Positions 17,438 to 26,608 of a stretch of 64,000 nucleotides of DNA are shown piece by piece (the first letter of the stretch is position 1; each line of letters begins with the position of its first letter). Position numbers and translations under genes: made by a program. The notes below the pieces were generated by a model that saw only the letters and a list, made by a program, of their open reading frames with translations, was not told the origin of the DNA and ran no database searches. Source of the stretch: JBBDMW01 sp040878005 (lineage in GTDB: Bacteria > Chloroflexota > Dehalococcoidia > Lucifugimonadales > Lucifugimonadaceae); the NCBI GenBank assembly GCA_040878005.1, contig JBBDMW010000023.1:1-64000 (forward strand), read 5' to 3'.

Positions 17438-17619
17438 TGCCGATAGAGGTGAGGCTGTAGCATGGTGTCCCAGGTGGCCCTACAGTCATAATTATGTTTG
17501 GTCGCTCAAGGCCCGGTGTTCTCAATGAGTTCTGGATTGCGGACCTGTGAGCGCCGGATGCCACCTGTTTCCCAGTTTCTTCCACGCGTTGTTGAGCGCG
17601 CGTTTCTCCAGGATGCCCT
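17438..17619 (+). promoter_or_regulatory. mgtE leader with a short M-box-like phrase
   Basis: The 182-base leader upstream of the Mg channel gene contains AGGTGAGGCT (17450-17459 region), which matches the conserved opening of the ykoK/M-box magnesium riboswitch. The rest of that motif is not evident by eye, so this is only a pointer. A GTTGAGCGCGCG stretch precedes the start. Confidence 0.22.
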
Positions 17620-19038
17620 GTGTTAGAACAACGGCCCGAAGAAAACCAGCCGCAGGAAGCCGAGTTCGAGGACCGGCAGGTTCCTGACGCCGTTCAACTG
17701 GAGCAGGTCCAGGAACGGATCGTCGGACAACTGGAGACTGGTGATCCCGAGACCGCTGCGAGCGAATTGCAGGAGCTCAGGCCTCCTGACCGGGCAGAAG
17801 TGCTCGCCGACCTGCAGAGCGAGCAGCGGCGCCTGCTGCTCAATTCTCTATCAGAGGACGCCATCGCTGAAGCTCTTGAGCACATGGAGGTCGCGCCAGC
17901 TGTAGAGCTTTCGAGGTTGCTGGACGTGGAACGGATGGCTGCGGTGCTGGACCGTGTTTCACCGGACGTGGCGGCGGACGTCCTGAGGGGCATTGATTGG
18001 GATGATGCGGGGCAGATCCTTGGCCATATGCAGGACCGCAGGGCGATTGGCAACCTGCTCCTGTACCAGGACGACGACGCCGGCGGCCTCATGTCCACGT
18101 CGGTGGTCGCTCTTAGGGACACATGGCCTGCGCCCCATGCCATAAACGTGCTTCGCAACTCCGGCCTGGACCCTGAGGATCTTCGCCACCTGTTCGTGGT
18201 GGATGGTAGCGGCGTCCTCGTGGGCCACCTTGAACTGCCAGAGCTGGTCTTCGCCTCGCCCGGAGCAATTGTGCGTGATGTCATGAGGCCGGATGTCATC
18301 GCAGTTGAGACAGGCACAGACCAGGAAGAAGCCGCCCGCCTGATGGCCCGCTATGAGATTCGAAGCCTGCCGGTGGTGAACGCCCAGGGCCGACTCGAAG
18401 GCGCAATTGCGATTGAGGACCTGGTGGACGTGGTTGAACAGGAAGCCACCGAGGACATGTACAAGATGACCGGCGTGCGCGGTGAGGACCGCGCCGACGG
18501 CCCGGTGGCCCTTTCAGTGCGTAACCGCCTTCCCTGGCTGATGGTGAACATTGGTGCTGTGTCGGTGGTAGCACTGGTCCTGAGTTTCTTTGAGCCGACA
18601 CTGGATCAGTTGGCTATTCTGGCTGTGTACATGCCGATGGTGATGAACCAAGCTGGCATTGCTGGAAACCAAGTGGCGATCGTCATAGTGCGATCGCTTG
18701 CACTGGGGCAAGTAAACACATCCGACACCGGCCGTTTGTTGGGCAGAGAAACCACGCTGGCGATAGTCAATGGCGGAATCATATCCCTTGTCCTGGGAGC
18801 GATTGTTGGCCTGTGGCGTCAAGATGAGATATTGGGGTTGGTGGTCTTTTCCGCCATGCTGTTCAGTTACTTCGTCGCATCAACGGCAGGCGTAATGATC
18901 CCAATGACCATGAAGAAGTTCAGGATTGATCCCGCTACAGCATCAGGCGTAGTACTGACGACCTGCACGGACATAGCTGGAGGCGCGTCTTACCTTGGCC
19001 TCGCAACCGTGCTCCTTGCGCTGCTAGAGACTAATTAA
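17620..19038 (+). CDS. mgtE: MgtE-family magnesium channel
   Basis: A 472-residue Mg2+ channel of normal length and order. It has an MgtE N domain (about 35-145), a pair of CBS domains (about 150-280, including MRPDVIAVE and YEIRSLPVV) and a plug helix. A membrane domain (300-470) carries the GIAGNQVAIVIVRSLALG signature and Asp451 in TTCTDIAGG. That Asp matches the pore Asp of the Thermus protein. In characterised homologues the cytosolic domains sense Mg2+ and close the pore. The start is GTG. A second CBS protein is encoded at 26189-26608, but it is unrelated in context. Possible leader regulation is noted separately. Confidence 0.93.
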   Translation: MLEQRPEENQPQEAEFEDRQVPDAVQLEQVQERIVGQLETGDPETAASELQELRPPDRAEVLADLQSEQRRLLLNSLSEDAIAEALEHMEVAPAVELSRLLDVERMAAVLDRVSPDVAADVLRGIDWDDAGQILGHMQDRRAIGNLLLYQDDDAGGLMSTSVVALRDTWPAPHAINVLRNSGLDPEDLRHLFVVDGSGVLVGHLELPELVFASPGAIVRDVMRPDVIAVETGTDQEEAARLMARYEIRSLPVVNAQGRLEGAIAIEDLVDVVEQEATEDMYKMTGVRGEDRADGPVALSVRNRLPWLMVNIGAVSVVALVLSFFEPTLDQLAILAVYMPMVMNQAGIAGNQVAIVIVRSLALGQVNTSDTGRLLGRETTLAIVNGGIISLVLGAIVGLWRQDEILGLVVFSAMLFSYFVASTAGVMIPMTMKKFRIDPATASGVVLTTCTDIAGGASYLGLATVLLALLETN

Positions 19039-19092
19039 TCGGCGACTACGCCAATTACTTCGCCTATAGCTGAACACAAGTGGCCGATCATA

Positions 19093-20601
19093 CTATTCAG
19101 TCTTCACGAACGCAGTTGCGACGTGGCGACGCTGAATCTTGCCGGTGGCCGTGCGAGGCAGGCTTTCAGCTATATGGACGCGGTCAGGAATCTTGAAGTC
19201 TGCCAAGTGCTCACGGCAGAACTCTCGGATGGCCGCTTCGTCAGCATTCGACTTGAGGACCACTGCCGCCTGCACGCACTCGCCGTACTTTTCGTCCGGA
19301 ACGGCAAAGCACACGGCCTCAGCGATGCTCGGGTGCTGGAGCAGGATGGCGTCAACCTCAAGGGGCGATATCTTCTCTCCGCCGCGGTTGATCAACTCCT
19401 TGATGCGACCGGTGAGGGAAAGGTAGCCGCTTTCGTCCAGGAAGCCCTGGTCCCCGGTGCGGAACCAGCCATTTACGAATGCCTCCTGGTTGGCTTCCGG
19501 GTTGTTGCTGTAACCGCTCATCACGTTGGCGCCCTTGATGACCACTTCGCCGCGGGCGTTCGGGCCCAGTAGCTCGCCCGAGCGTTCCATATCCATAATG
19601 GCTATATCCACGCCCGTGCCTGCGCCCACGGTGCCGGGGACGCGCGCCCCGGGAGGCAGCGGGTTTGAAGACATCTGGTGCGACGCCTCGGTCATGCCGT
19701 ACGCCTCCAGCACAGGCGCACCGAACCGTTGTTCAAGTCGCTGAAATACCGACGGCGCAAGGGCGGATGAGCAGGACCTTATGAAGCGGAAGCTTTCGGA
19801 CGGGGCGCTGTCATCGTCTGCGCGTTGCAGCAGAATCTGGTGGATCGTGGGCACTGCAGAGTACCAAGTTGCCCGGGTTTCACCCTGGATGGACCAGAAG
19901 TTGCCCGCCGAGAAGCGTGGCGGGATGACGAGGGTGCCGCCGGAGTTGAGGGTGGACAGTGCCACGCCCATGAGGCCGTGGACGTGGAACAAGGGCATGA
20001 CGACCATTGCGACGTCATCGGGTGTGAGCGCATACGTGTTCTTGATGTTGGCGATGGACGTCATGAGGTTGGAGTGCCGGAGCGGCACGCCTTTCGGGCG
20101 GCTTGTGGTGCCTGATGTGTGGAGGAACAGGGCAACGTCGTCAGGGGACGGTGCCTCCGGGTCCCTGGCGGCGGTAAGCGGCATGCCCTCACGAGACAGC
20201 ACCACGCGGGCTTCGGTGTCGAGCGAGACGTCCATGATTGGGATGCCAAGCTGCCCGGCTGCTTCACGGCCGGGGTGGTCGCCAACGGGGAGGATCGCGA
20301 GCTGCGAGTCAGCATCTTCCATGAAAAACTTGAACTCATCGACTGTGTAAGCGGAGTTGAGCGGTGCGGCGACGGCGCCGGCACGGGCCACGGCCAGGAA
20401 CGTGACCATGAACTCCAGGTTGTTGGGCAGCACTATGGATACTGGCCGTCCCCGCTGCAGTCCTGCCCCGGCCAGCAATCCAGCGACCTGCTCTATATCA
20501 CTGGCGTATGTGCCGTACGTGACCATTGGGCCATTGGGGATGACTATGGCATTCTCGCCGGGGGCAATGGGATTGAGGACGCTTGCGAGTGTGGATGTCA
20601 T
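19093..20601 (-). CDS. AMP-dependent acyl-CoA synthetase
   Basis: A 502-residue ANL-superfamily ligase. It has the ATP loop TSGTTSRPKG (162-171), the HVHGLM strand, AYGMTEA, the hinge region WFRTGDQGFLDESGY, GRIKELINRGGEKISP, and the C-terminal catalytic Lys in TGKIQRR. It activates a carboxylic acid to its adenylate and then CoA thioester. The LFHVHGLMGVALSTL region and overall length resemble oxalyl-CoA synthetases (Pcs60/AAE3 type). I hold that only as a possibility, since side-chain specificity cannot be read safely. It lies downstream of the aldose epimerase on the same strand with 233 bases between, so co-transcription is uncertain. Confidence 0.9.
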   Translation of the reverse strand: MTSTLASVLNPIAPGENAIVIPNGPMVTYGTYASDIEQVAGLLAGAGLQRGRPVSIVLPNNLEFMVTFLAVARAGAVAAPLNSAYTVDEFKFFMEDADSQLAILPVGDHPGREAAGQLGIPIMDVSLDTEARVVLSREGMPLTAARDPEAPSPDDVALFLHTSGTTSRPKGVPLRHSNLMTSIANIKNTYALTPDDVAMVVMPLFHVHGLMGVALSTLNSGGTLVIPPRFSAGNFWSIQGETRATWYSAVPTIHQILLQRADDDSAPSESFRFIRSCSSALAPSVFQRLEQRFGAPVLEAYGMTEASHQMSSNPLPPGARVPGTVGAGTGVDIAIMDMERSGELLGPNARGEVVIKGANVMSGYSNNPEANQEAFVNGWFRTGDQGFLDESGYLSLTGRIKELINRGGEKISPLEVDAILLQHPSIAEAVCFAVPDEKYGECVQAAVVLKSNADEAAIREFCREHLADFKIPDRVHIAESLPRTATGKIQRRHVATAFVKTE

Positions 20602-20834
20602 TGTTTCTCTCTAGAGGTGTCGCGTGGATTTGGCACGTTGGCCATGCCTGCGTAGCCGTTGAATTTGTCGTTCTTACCGCATGCCGGGGCGCAGCAAAGT
20701 GCTGGTATGCCCAGCGGCTGGGCCAGGTTCCTGATTCTGATTGTAGCCCGCTTCAGCATGGCCGCGGATGGGAAGCACCTGTTGGCGCCCATCACGCTTC
20801 GACTATTGAAAATCCTGTCCTTTGAAAGACGGGG

Positions 20835-21719
20835 TTATTTCCATGACCACCTGGTCCAGCCCTGGAGGGGGCTGCCAGGCGCTGCGCTGGCGGCGCCGGT
20901 CCCTTCTATGCCGCGAGCCGCCAGTTGGAAGGCGTTCACGGTGCATGTCTGGGGCTCCATGCATATGGCGTGCTCAGGGGAGTAGACCATTAGGTGGCTG
21001 ACTTCCCCAGAGCTTTCAATCTGAAGGGCTGCCTCCGGCCAGCGGAGGGTTGCGCTCCCGTTTGGCTGTAGCCTGAAGCACCCGTCCATTTCGCTGTCGA
21101 CCAGCCTTGCGCCCTCGCGAAGGCGCTCCGTTTCTTCGGAAACCAGCACTTCGCCGGTGGGTGTTACGTCTTCATCCAGTACCCACATTGCCTCCACATC
21201 AGCCTTGACGTGCACATCGCCTTTGCCAAGGTTGCGGCGGAACCACGGATGCCACCCGAAGCCGGCGGGCATCTCAGGCTGGCCTTCAGCGACCTCGATG
21301 GTCAACGACTGTCTCAGGGCTGGACCATCAAGGGCCGCCTCGTATATCACCCTGCCACCGTACGGCCACGGTTCTTCCAGTTCCACCTCCATCGAAGCGC
21401 AGTCCGGAGCGACGTTGGTCACTGTCCATTCACGCTGGCGCACGGTGCCATGGATGGCGTGCAGGCCAGAGTTGACGGGCAGGATGTGCTCGCCATCAAG
21501 AGCTACCAGCCGGCCGTCACGGATGCGGTTTGGCCACGGCGCCATGATGAACGAGCCGTGGCCCCGCGGCAGTAACGTGGGATCAGGCGGCTGGTCTCCC
21601 CCGGAGAGAAGCTCGAATTCGCCTGCATTGTTGCGTATGCGCAGCGACCTCAGGCTTGCGCCAGCCCGAGGGGATATGGTTGCGGCGCCGTGTTCATTTT
21701 CAAGTACAACTAAGTCCAA
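20835..21719 (-). CDS. Aldose 1-epimerase (mutarotase-like)
   Basis: A 294-residue galactose-mutarotase-fold protein. Family signatures are PWPNRIRDGR (61-70), the acid/base His90 in HAIHGTVRQREW, the second His157 in GFGWHPWFRR, and a late Glu in CMEPQTCTVNAF that fits the catalytic base. It interconverts the alpha and beta anomers of a free aldose in the cytoplasm. The downstream acyl-CoA synthetase does not obviously share its pathway. Divergent from it is a sugar isomerase gene starting 80 bases away, so the two may share a control region for sugar use. Confidence 0.9.
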   Translation of the reverse strand: MDLVVLENEHGAATISPRAGASLRSLRIRNNAGEFELLSGGDQPPDPTLLPRGHGSFIMAPWPNRIRDGRLVALDGEHILPVNSGLHAIHGTVRQREWTVTNVAPDCASMEVELEEPWPYGGRVIYEAALDGPALRQSLTIEVAEGQPEMPAGFGWHPWFRRNLGKGDVHVKADVEAMWVLDEDVTPTGEVLVSEETERLREGARLVDSEMDGCFRLQPNGSATLRWPEAALQIESSGEVSHLMVYSPEHAICMEPQTCTVNAFQLAARGIEGTGAASAAPGSPLQGWTRWSWK

Positions 21720-21798
21720 GCCGCTCTCTCCGCTTTAGGGGTGGACGGTCTCCGGTGACCCGCGATAATACCCATGATCCGGTATTCAGCAAAAAAGG

Positions 21799-22647
21799 GT
21801 GAGCATTCTGCCGTACATAATCTCTGCTTTTGCCGACGAACTTGGTCCTGACGTGGACCTCCAGGTTTCGACTCTTAAACGTATGGGGGTCCAGGAAATC
21901 CAACTGCGCGGCGCGTGGGGCGTCAACGTCATGGCGCTCACTGTGTCACAGCTTGCAGACATTCGCGGGCGAGCGGAGGACGCAGGCCTGGGATTTCACG
22001 CCATCGGCAGCCCGCTTGGGAAAGTGAATATTGGCACGGCTGAAAGCGAATCGTTGCAGGGAGTTCGGACTGCTGCTGCGGCGGCGCATGCAGTTGGGGC
22101 CGGCCGTGTTCGGGTGTTCTCGTTTTACAGGTCTCCCGTCCAGTCAGCCGAAGAAGTGAGGCAGCAGGTTATTGACCGCCTGTCACGGATGTGCGATGTG
22201 GCGGAAGAAGAGGGAGTCCGGCTGATCCACGAGAACGAGAAGGACATCTACGGCGACACTGCGGCGCGGTGCCTTGACTTGTTCGAGAACGTTCCATCCC
22301 TGGGCTGCTGCTTTGATTTCGCCAACTTTGTACAGGTGGGCGAGAAGCCGTGGGATGATTGCTGGCCGCTGTTGAAGGACCGCGTGGTGTACTTTGATGT
22401 GAAGGACGCCGTTGCCGCCACCGGTGAGGTGAAGCCCGCAGGCATGGGAGACGGTGACGTGGAGCGGATCATTGCCGATGCCCTGGCGCGTGGCTTTGAT
22501 GACCGTTTCAACCTGGAGCCGCACCTGAGCGCAGGCGGCCAGTTTGGCGGCAGCACCGCACCTGACCTATTCGAGGTAGCCGTCAACAGCCTCCGGGATG
22601 TGCTTCGCCGGGCGTCGCCGAATGACGCGTCCGGCAACGGTGCATGA
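21799..22647 (+). CDS. Sugar phosphate isomerase/epimerase (xylose isomerase-like TIM barrel)
   Basis: A 282-residue AP-endonuclease-2/xylose-isomerase-like TIM barrel. Expected metal-binding acids sit at strand ends: LIHENEKDIYGD, CCFDFANFVQ, VVYFDVKDA and NLEPHL. Members isomerise or epimerise sugars, sugar acids or inosose-type compounds in the cytoplasm. It begins at GTG. It is the first of four same-strand genes with a 2-hydroxyacid dehydrogenase, an AMP-nucleosidase-like protein and an amidase, spaced by 57, 29 and 49 bases. The set suggests a catabolic operon for a small polar compound, but the substrate is unknown. Confidence 0.87.
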   Translation: MSILPYIISAFADELGPDVDLQVSTLKRMGVQEIQLRGAWGVNVMALTVSQLADIRGRAEDAGLGFHAIGSPLGKVNIGTAESESLQGVRTAAAAAHAVGAGRVRVFSFYRSPVQSAEEVRQQVIDRLSRMCDVAEEEGVRLIHENEKDIYGDTAARCLDLFENVPSLGCCFDFANFVQVGEKPWDDCWPLLKDRVVYFDVKDAVAATGEVKPAGMGDGDVERIIADALARGFDDRFNLEPHLSAGGQFGGSTAPDLFEVAVNSLRDVLRRASPNDASGNGA

Positions 22648-22704
22648 GAAGTCACAAACATTGCGGTCAAGAGTGCCGCTCACAGTGCAGGAGTTACTCG
22701 CCTT

Positions 22705-23679
22705 ATGGCAGGCTTTCCGTCCAAAGATGATCTGAACATTTGCTTTGCTCACGTGGCGTACAACTTTGAGCCCACGTTTGAGAATCGCAAGTCTGGAATC
22801 AGCCACTTCCAGGTCAACCGGAAGGAAAACCTGGTGGAGCGCCTGGGGGAGGCAGACGTGCTCGTAGTCTCCGGGTTCTGGAGCAACGACCTGCTGGAGA
22901 AGACGGATCGGCTCAAGTTCATCCAATCTATCGGCGCTGGCGTGGACCAGTTTCCACGAGACGAATTGAAAAAGCGGGGCATCAGGCTGGCAAGCGCGAG
23001 CGGGGTGAACAAGAATGCTGTGAGCGAACACGCCATGGCGCACGTGCTGGCGTTCTCCCGCCATATCCACACAGGCCGCGACAACCAGCGGCGGCACCAC
23101 TGGCGAAGCATGATCTCAGACCTGTCCAAGAGAGAGAACGAGCTTGCCGGGAAGACCATGGTGATCGTGGGGGTGGGATCCATAGGCTCCAGGGTGGCGA
23201 AGCTGGCCAAGGCATTCGATATGCGCGTGCTGGGCACGAAGCGCAACACCGTCCAGTACGAAGGACCGGTGGATGAGATTCACACGCCGGACCGTCTGTC
23301 TGACCTGTTGCCGCAGGCTGACTACGTGGTGCTGACTTGTCCGCTGACGCCGGAGACGGAGAAGATCATTGACGGCAAGGGGTTCGCCGCCATGAAGGAA
23401 TCGGCGTATCTCATAAACGTGGCGCGTGGCGGCTGCGTGGACGAGCCTGCCCTGCTGGAGGCTGTACGGTCAGGTGCGATAGCCGGAGCGGGCATAGACC
23501 ACTTCTGGGATGATCCGCTGCCAGAGGACTCGCCGTTCTGGGACATTGAAAACGTGCTTATCACGCCCCATACGGGCGGCGAGACTCGGAAGTACGAAGA
23601 GAACCTGATCGATATCCTGCTGGAGAACCTTGAGAGACTCTGGCGCGGCGAAGATGAACTGCTGAACGGGGTTGTGTAG
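22705..23679 (+). CDS. NAD-dependent D-2-hydroxyacid dehydrogenase
   Basis: A 324-residue protein of the D-isomer 2-hydroxyacid dehydrogenase family. It has the NAD-binding loop VGVGSIGSRVAKLAKAF (155-171), substrate Arg241 in NVARGGCVDE and the catalytic His289 in ITPHTGG. At the usual Glu of the third position (the Glu-Pro of the family) the sequence reads FWDDPLPEDSP, so Asp may replace Glu. By family it reversibly reduces a 2-keto acid using NADH or NADPH. It sits in the four-gene run with a sugar isomerase upstream and an AMP-nucleosidase-like gene downstream. Confidence 0.9.
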   Translation: MAGFPSKDDLNICFAHVAYNFEPTFENRKSGISHFQVNRKENLVERLGEADVLVVSGFWSNDLLEKTDRLKFIQSIGAGVDQFPRDELKKRGIRLASASGVNKNAVSEHAMAHVLAFSRHIHTGRDNQRRHHWRSMISDLSKRENELAGKTMVIVGVGSIGSRVAKLAKAFDMRVLGTKRNTVQYEGPVDEIHTPDRLSDLLPQADYVVLTCPLTPETEKIIDGKGFAAMKESAYLINVARGGCVDEPALLEAVRSGAIAGAGIDHFWDDPLPEDSPFWDIENVLITPHTGGETRKYEENLIDILLENLERLWRGEDELLNGVV

Positions 23680-23708
23680 GGCTGGCCAGGCCGGAAAGGA
23701 GGATCGAA

Positions 23709-24518
23709 ATGACAGGTGGCCTGATACCCAGCATTCCGAGGGTGGCCATTGAAAGAGAGCGGATTGCGAAGGATTGGCTGCCGCGATATACGGGGATGCC
23801 GGTTGACGAATTTGGCGACTACGTACTGCTGACCAACTTCAGCTACTACCTGAACAAGTTCGCCGAGATGTTCAACTGTGACATCAGGGGCGCAAACCGG
23901 CCAATGCAGGCTGCGACCAACTCAGGCGGGCTGACCATTGTGAACTTTGGCATAGGCTCTCCCAACGCCGCCACCATCATGGACCTGCTCACAGCAAGGC
24001 AGCCCAAGGGCGTGCTTTTCCTGGGCAAGTGCGGCGGGCTGAAGCACTCCACGGAGATTGGCCACTTCATCCTGCCCATAGCCGCGATTCGCGGTGAAGG
24101 CACCAGCAGCGACTACTTTCCGCCCGAGGTCCCGGCGCTGCCCTCCTTTAAGCTGCACAAGTTCGTATCAGACAAGATAGTTGCGAGGGAGCTTGAGTAC
24201 CGTACCGGTGTCGTCTATACAACCAACCGCCGGTTGTGGGAGCACGACGACTACTTCCTGGAGCGCCTCCAGGCCCTCACCTGCATTGGCATAGACATGG
24301 AGACGGCCACCATATTCATCGTGGGCCATTACAACCACATCTCGCGGGGCGCCCTGCTCCTGGTGTCCGACGTGCCTACGACTCCCGACGGTGTGAAGAC
24401 TGAGGAAGCTGATTCGAGGGTGACCCAGGTGTGGTCAGACATTCATCTACAGGTGGGCATAGAGGCAATGACGGAGATAGGCGAAAAGGGCGAGCCAATC
24501 AAGCACTTCACGTACTGA
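23709..24518 (+). CDS. AMP nucleosidase-like purine phosphorylase-superfamily protein
   Basis: A 269-residue nucleoside phosphorylase-fold protein closest, from its phrases, to AMP nucleosidase. These are LLTNFSYYLNKFAEMF, TNSGGLTIVNFGIGSPNAA, LGKCGGLKHSTEIGHFILP, DMETATIF and VSDVPTTPDG. AMP nucleosidase splits AMP into adenine and ribose-5-phosphate. The enterobacterial enzyme has an extra N-terminal domain absent here, so this is the short single-domain form. A strong AAAGGAGG lies six bases before the ATG. Its place between a hydroxyacid dehydrogenase and an amidase suggests use of a nucleotide-like or N-glycosidic substrate, but that is inference. Confidence 0.84.
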   Translation: MTGGLIPSIPRVAIERERIAKDWLPRYTGMPVDEFGDYVLLTNFSYYLNKFAEMFNCDIRGANRPMQAATNSGGLTIVNFGIGSPNAATIMDLLTARQPKGVLFLGKCGGLKHSTEIGHFILPIAAIRGEGTSSDYFPPEVPALPSFKLHKFVSDKIVARELEYRTGVVYTTNRRLWEHDDYFLERLQALTCIGIDMETATIFIVGHYNHISRGALLLVSDVPTTPDGVKTEEADSRVTQVWSDIHLQVGIEAMTEIGEKGEPIKHFTY

Positions 24519-24567
24519 TGACGCAGGACATACCAGGTGGTGACCAACTTATGCCGGACATAGCAGG

Positions 24568-26004
24568 ATGAGGTCAGCCACGGCCAGGGAACTGGCATTC
24601 ACTCCCGCCTGGAAACAGGCGAAGATGATTGCCTCAAGGCAAATCTCACCCGTAGAGGTTGTGGAAGCCTACCTTGAACGTATAGAGCGCATCGACCCGG
24701 TCATCCATGCGTACATAACCGTCTGCGCTGAGCAGGCCATGGAGGCTGCCCGGGCTGCAGAAGCCGCGGTGATGAGAGGCGATCACTTGCCGCCGTTGCA
24801 CGGGGTGCCAATCTCACTGAAGGACATTGAGGCCACGCTTGGCATCCGCACCACCCTAGGTTCCCGTATTTTTGCTGACGCCGTGCCGGACCGGGACTCG
24901 GTGGTGACGGAGAGGGTGCGGGCGTCAGGGGCGATAATCATTGGCAAGACGAACACGCCGGAGATAGCAATTCACCTTGAGACGGTGACCGACAACGAGA
25001 TCATCGGGCCGTGCCGCAACCCTTGGAACGTGGAGCGCACCACCGGCGGCTCAAGCGGCGGCGCTGCTGCTGCACTTGCCACAGGACTGTGCGCCATTGG
25101 CGTGGGGAGTGATGGCGGCGGCTCGATCCGCATCCCGGCCAGCTTCTGTGGCGTCTTTGGCTTCAAGCCATCGCAGGGCCGTGTTCCGCGTGCTGGCGGC
25201 CTTGGCAGACCTGACCCGAACCAGTTTGCCCAGTCTGGACCCATGTCCAACAGCGTGCGTGACGCTGCCCTGCTCCTGGATGCGCTCTCCGGGCCGGACC
25301 CACGCGACCCGCAGCCGTACCTCAGGGAAGCTCCGCCGGATTTCACAGCCGAATTGGACCGGCCGTTGCGGCCATTGAGAATTGGCTGGAGCGCTGATAT
25401 GGGACACGGCGCAGTGGACCCAGGTGTGGCCGGTCAAGCCGGGGAGGCTGTAAAGGTATTTGAGTCGCTCGGGCACCATGTTGAGGATTCCGGTATATCC
25501 ATCAGTCCTGATTATTCCGGCCACTTCTGGAACGTCTTCGGGGCAAACGCGTATGTTCAGTACGGGCATCTGCTTGAAGAAAACGCGGAGCTGTTGGGGC
25601 ATAGCGCACGCACAGCGTTGGAGCGGGGCAAAGCAATCACCGGATATCAGTACGCACGGTCGCTCAGGGCGGTAGACGAACTGAGGCTGTACATGGATGG
25701 GGTGATGCAGAGGTTTGACCTGCTGCTTACGCCGAGCACCTCCATTACCGCGTTTGATCCCGCAAACCGGCCCGAGGTGATAGCCGGGCAGAAGATTGAC
25801 TCGATAACCGGCTTCTACCCGTTCACGTATCCGTTCAACATGACTGGTCAGCCTGCGGCGACGATTCCCTGCGGGTTTGTGGACGGTCTGCCGGTGGGGC
25901 TACACATTGTGGGCCGGTTGAGGGATGAGTCAACCGTGCTGCGTGCGGCCGCCGCGTTTGAGGAGGCGCGTCCGTGGTCTGGTTCGAGGCCAGATATGGC
26001 ATGA
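24568..26004 (+). CDS. Amidase-signature-family hydrolase
   Basis: A 478-residue amidase with a complete Ser-Ser-Lys triad. Lys85 is in GVPISLKDIEA, cis-Ser162 in TTGGSSGGAAAALATG, and nucleophile Ser186 in GSDGGGSIRIPA. The Ser-Ser spacing of 24 equals that of fatty acid amide hydrolase. The enzyme cleaves a carboxamide to acid and ammonia. It has no signal peptide. GatA is a relative, but no gatB or gatC is next to it, so a catabolic role is more likely. It is last in the four-gene run and is followed by a hairpin terminator. Confidence 0.9.
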   Translation: MRSATARELAFTPAWKQAKMIASRQISPVEVVEAYLERIERIDPVIHAYITVCAEQAMEAARAAEAAVMRGDHLPPLHGVPISLKDIEATLGIRTTLGSRIFADAVPDRDSVVTERVRASGAIIIGKTNTPEIAIHLETVTDNEIIGPCRNPWNVERTTGGSSGGAAAALATGLCAIGVGSDGGGSIRIPASFCGVFGFKPSQGRVPRAGGLGRPDPNQFAQSGPMSNSVRDAALLLDALSGPDPRDPQPYLREAPPDFTAELDRPLRPLRIGWSADMGHGAVDPGVAGQAGEAVKVFESLGHHVEDSGISISPDYSGHFWNVFGANAYVQYGHLLEENAELLGHSARTALERGKAITGYQYARSLRAVDELRLYMDGVMQRFDLLLTPSTSITAFDPANRPEVIAGQKIDSITGFYPFTYPFNMTGQPAATIPCGFVDGLPVGLHIVGRLRDESTVLRAAAAFEEARPWSGSRPDMA

Positions 26005-26078
26005 GATCTGGCAGCCCGTACTTGCGGGCCGCAGTAGCACAGCGTTGGGCGGCCAATAGCGATCAGGTTTATACGCAA

Positions 26079-26113
26079 CTCAGCCCCGCATCTTGTTTTG
26101 AGGCGGGGCTGAG
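26079..26113. terminator. Hairpin between convergent amidase and CBS genes
   Basis: An 11-bp perfect stem (CTCAGCCCCGC at 26079-26089 with 26103-26113) has a 13-base, T-rich loop. It lies 75 bases after the amidase stop and 76 before the stop of the minus-strand CBS gene, so it can work in both directions. Confidence 0.7.
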
Positions 26114-26188
26114 AGCGGGTGCGCCTGTGGCGCCTGGTGGAGCTAAGGCGCCACGGAACGCCTTGGTTCCACTGGCGGAGGCGCTGAA

Positions 26189-26608
26189 TCAGTTGTTCGG
26201 TCGAGCTGCGCTGATGTCGCTCAGGGCCGATTCGCTGTCGCGTTCGATCGCAAGGTCACCGATGGACAGGATGCCCACGGCGTTGCCGTTCTCCACCACC
26301 GGGAGGCGGCGGATTGCCTTCTGGCGCATCATTTCCACGGCTTCAACCGCGTCGTCCCCAGGCGACACAGTGACGAGGTCCGAGCTGCAGATGTCGCCAA
26401 CCCTGACGCTGGACGGCTCCCGCCCTTCTGCAACAGCGCGCACCACGATGTCACGGTCAGTGAGTATGCCATGCACGGCACCGCCACTGGTGACGATTAC
26501 GTCTCCTATGTCCGCGTCGCGCATGGCGCGGGCGGCGTCCAGCGCCGTGCTGGAATCTTCGAGCGCAATCGGGTTCCGGGTCATAATCTCTTCTATTTTC
26601 TGTGCCAT
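26189..26608 (-). CDS. CBS-domain-pair protein
   Basis: A 139-residue protein made of two CBS domains. The first includes MTRNPIALEDSSTALDAA and GILTDRDIVVRAVAEG, the second ICSSDLVTVSPGDDAVEA and IRRLPVVENGNAVGILSIGDLA. Such stand-alone pairs bind adenosyl nucleotides and act as energy or redox sensors on partner proteins, not identifiable here. The open frame runs to 26746, but the ATG at 26606-26608 has AAGGAG seven bases upstream; the ATG two codons earlier is too close to it. It is encoded alone. Confidence 0.9.
   Translation of the reverse strand: MAQKIEEIMTRNPIALEDSSTALDAARAMRDADIGDVIVTSGGAVHGILTDRDIVVRAVAEGREPSSVRVGDICSSDLVTVSPGDDAVEAVEMMRQKAIRRLPVVENGNAVGILSIGDLAIERDSESALSDISAARPNN

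Noticed and set aside
24568..26004. Amidase as GatA of the tRNA amidotransferase
   Set aside because: No gatB or gatC is adjacent and the neighbours are catabolic, so a general amidase is the safer call.
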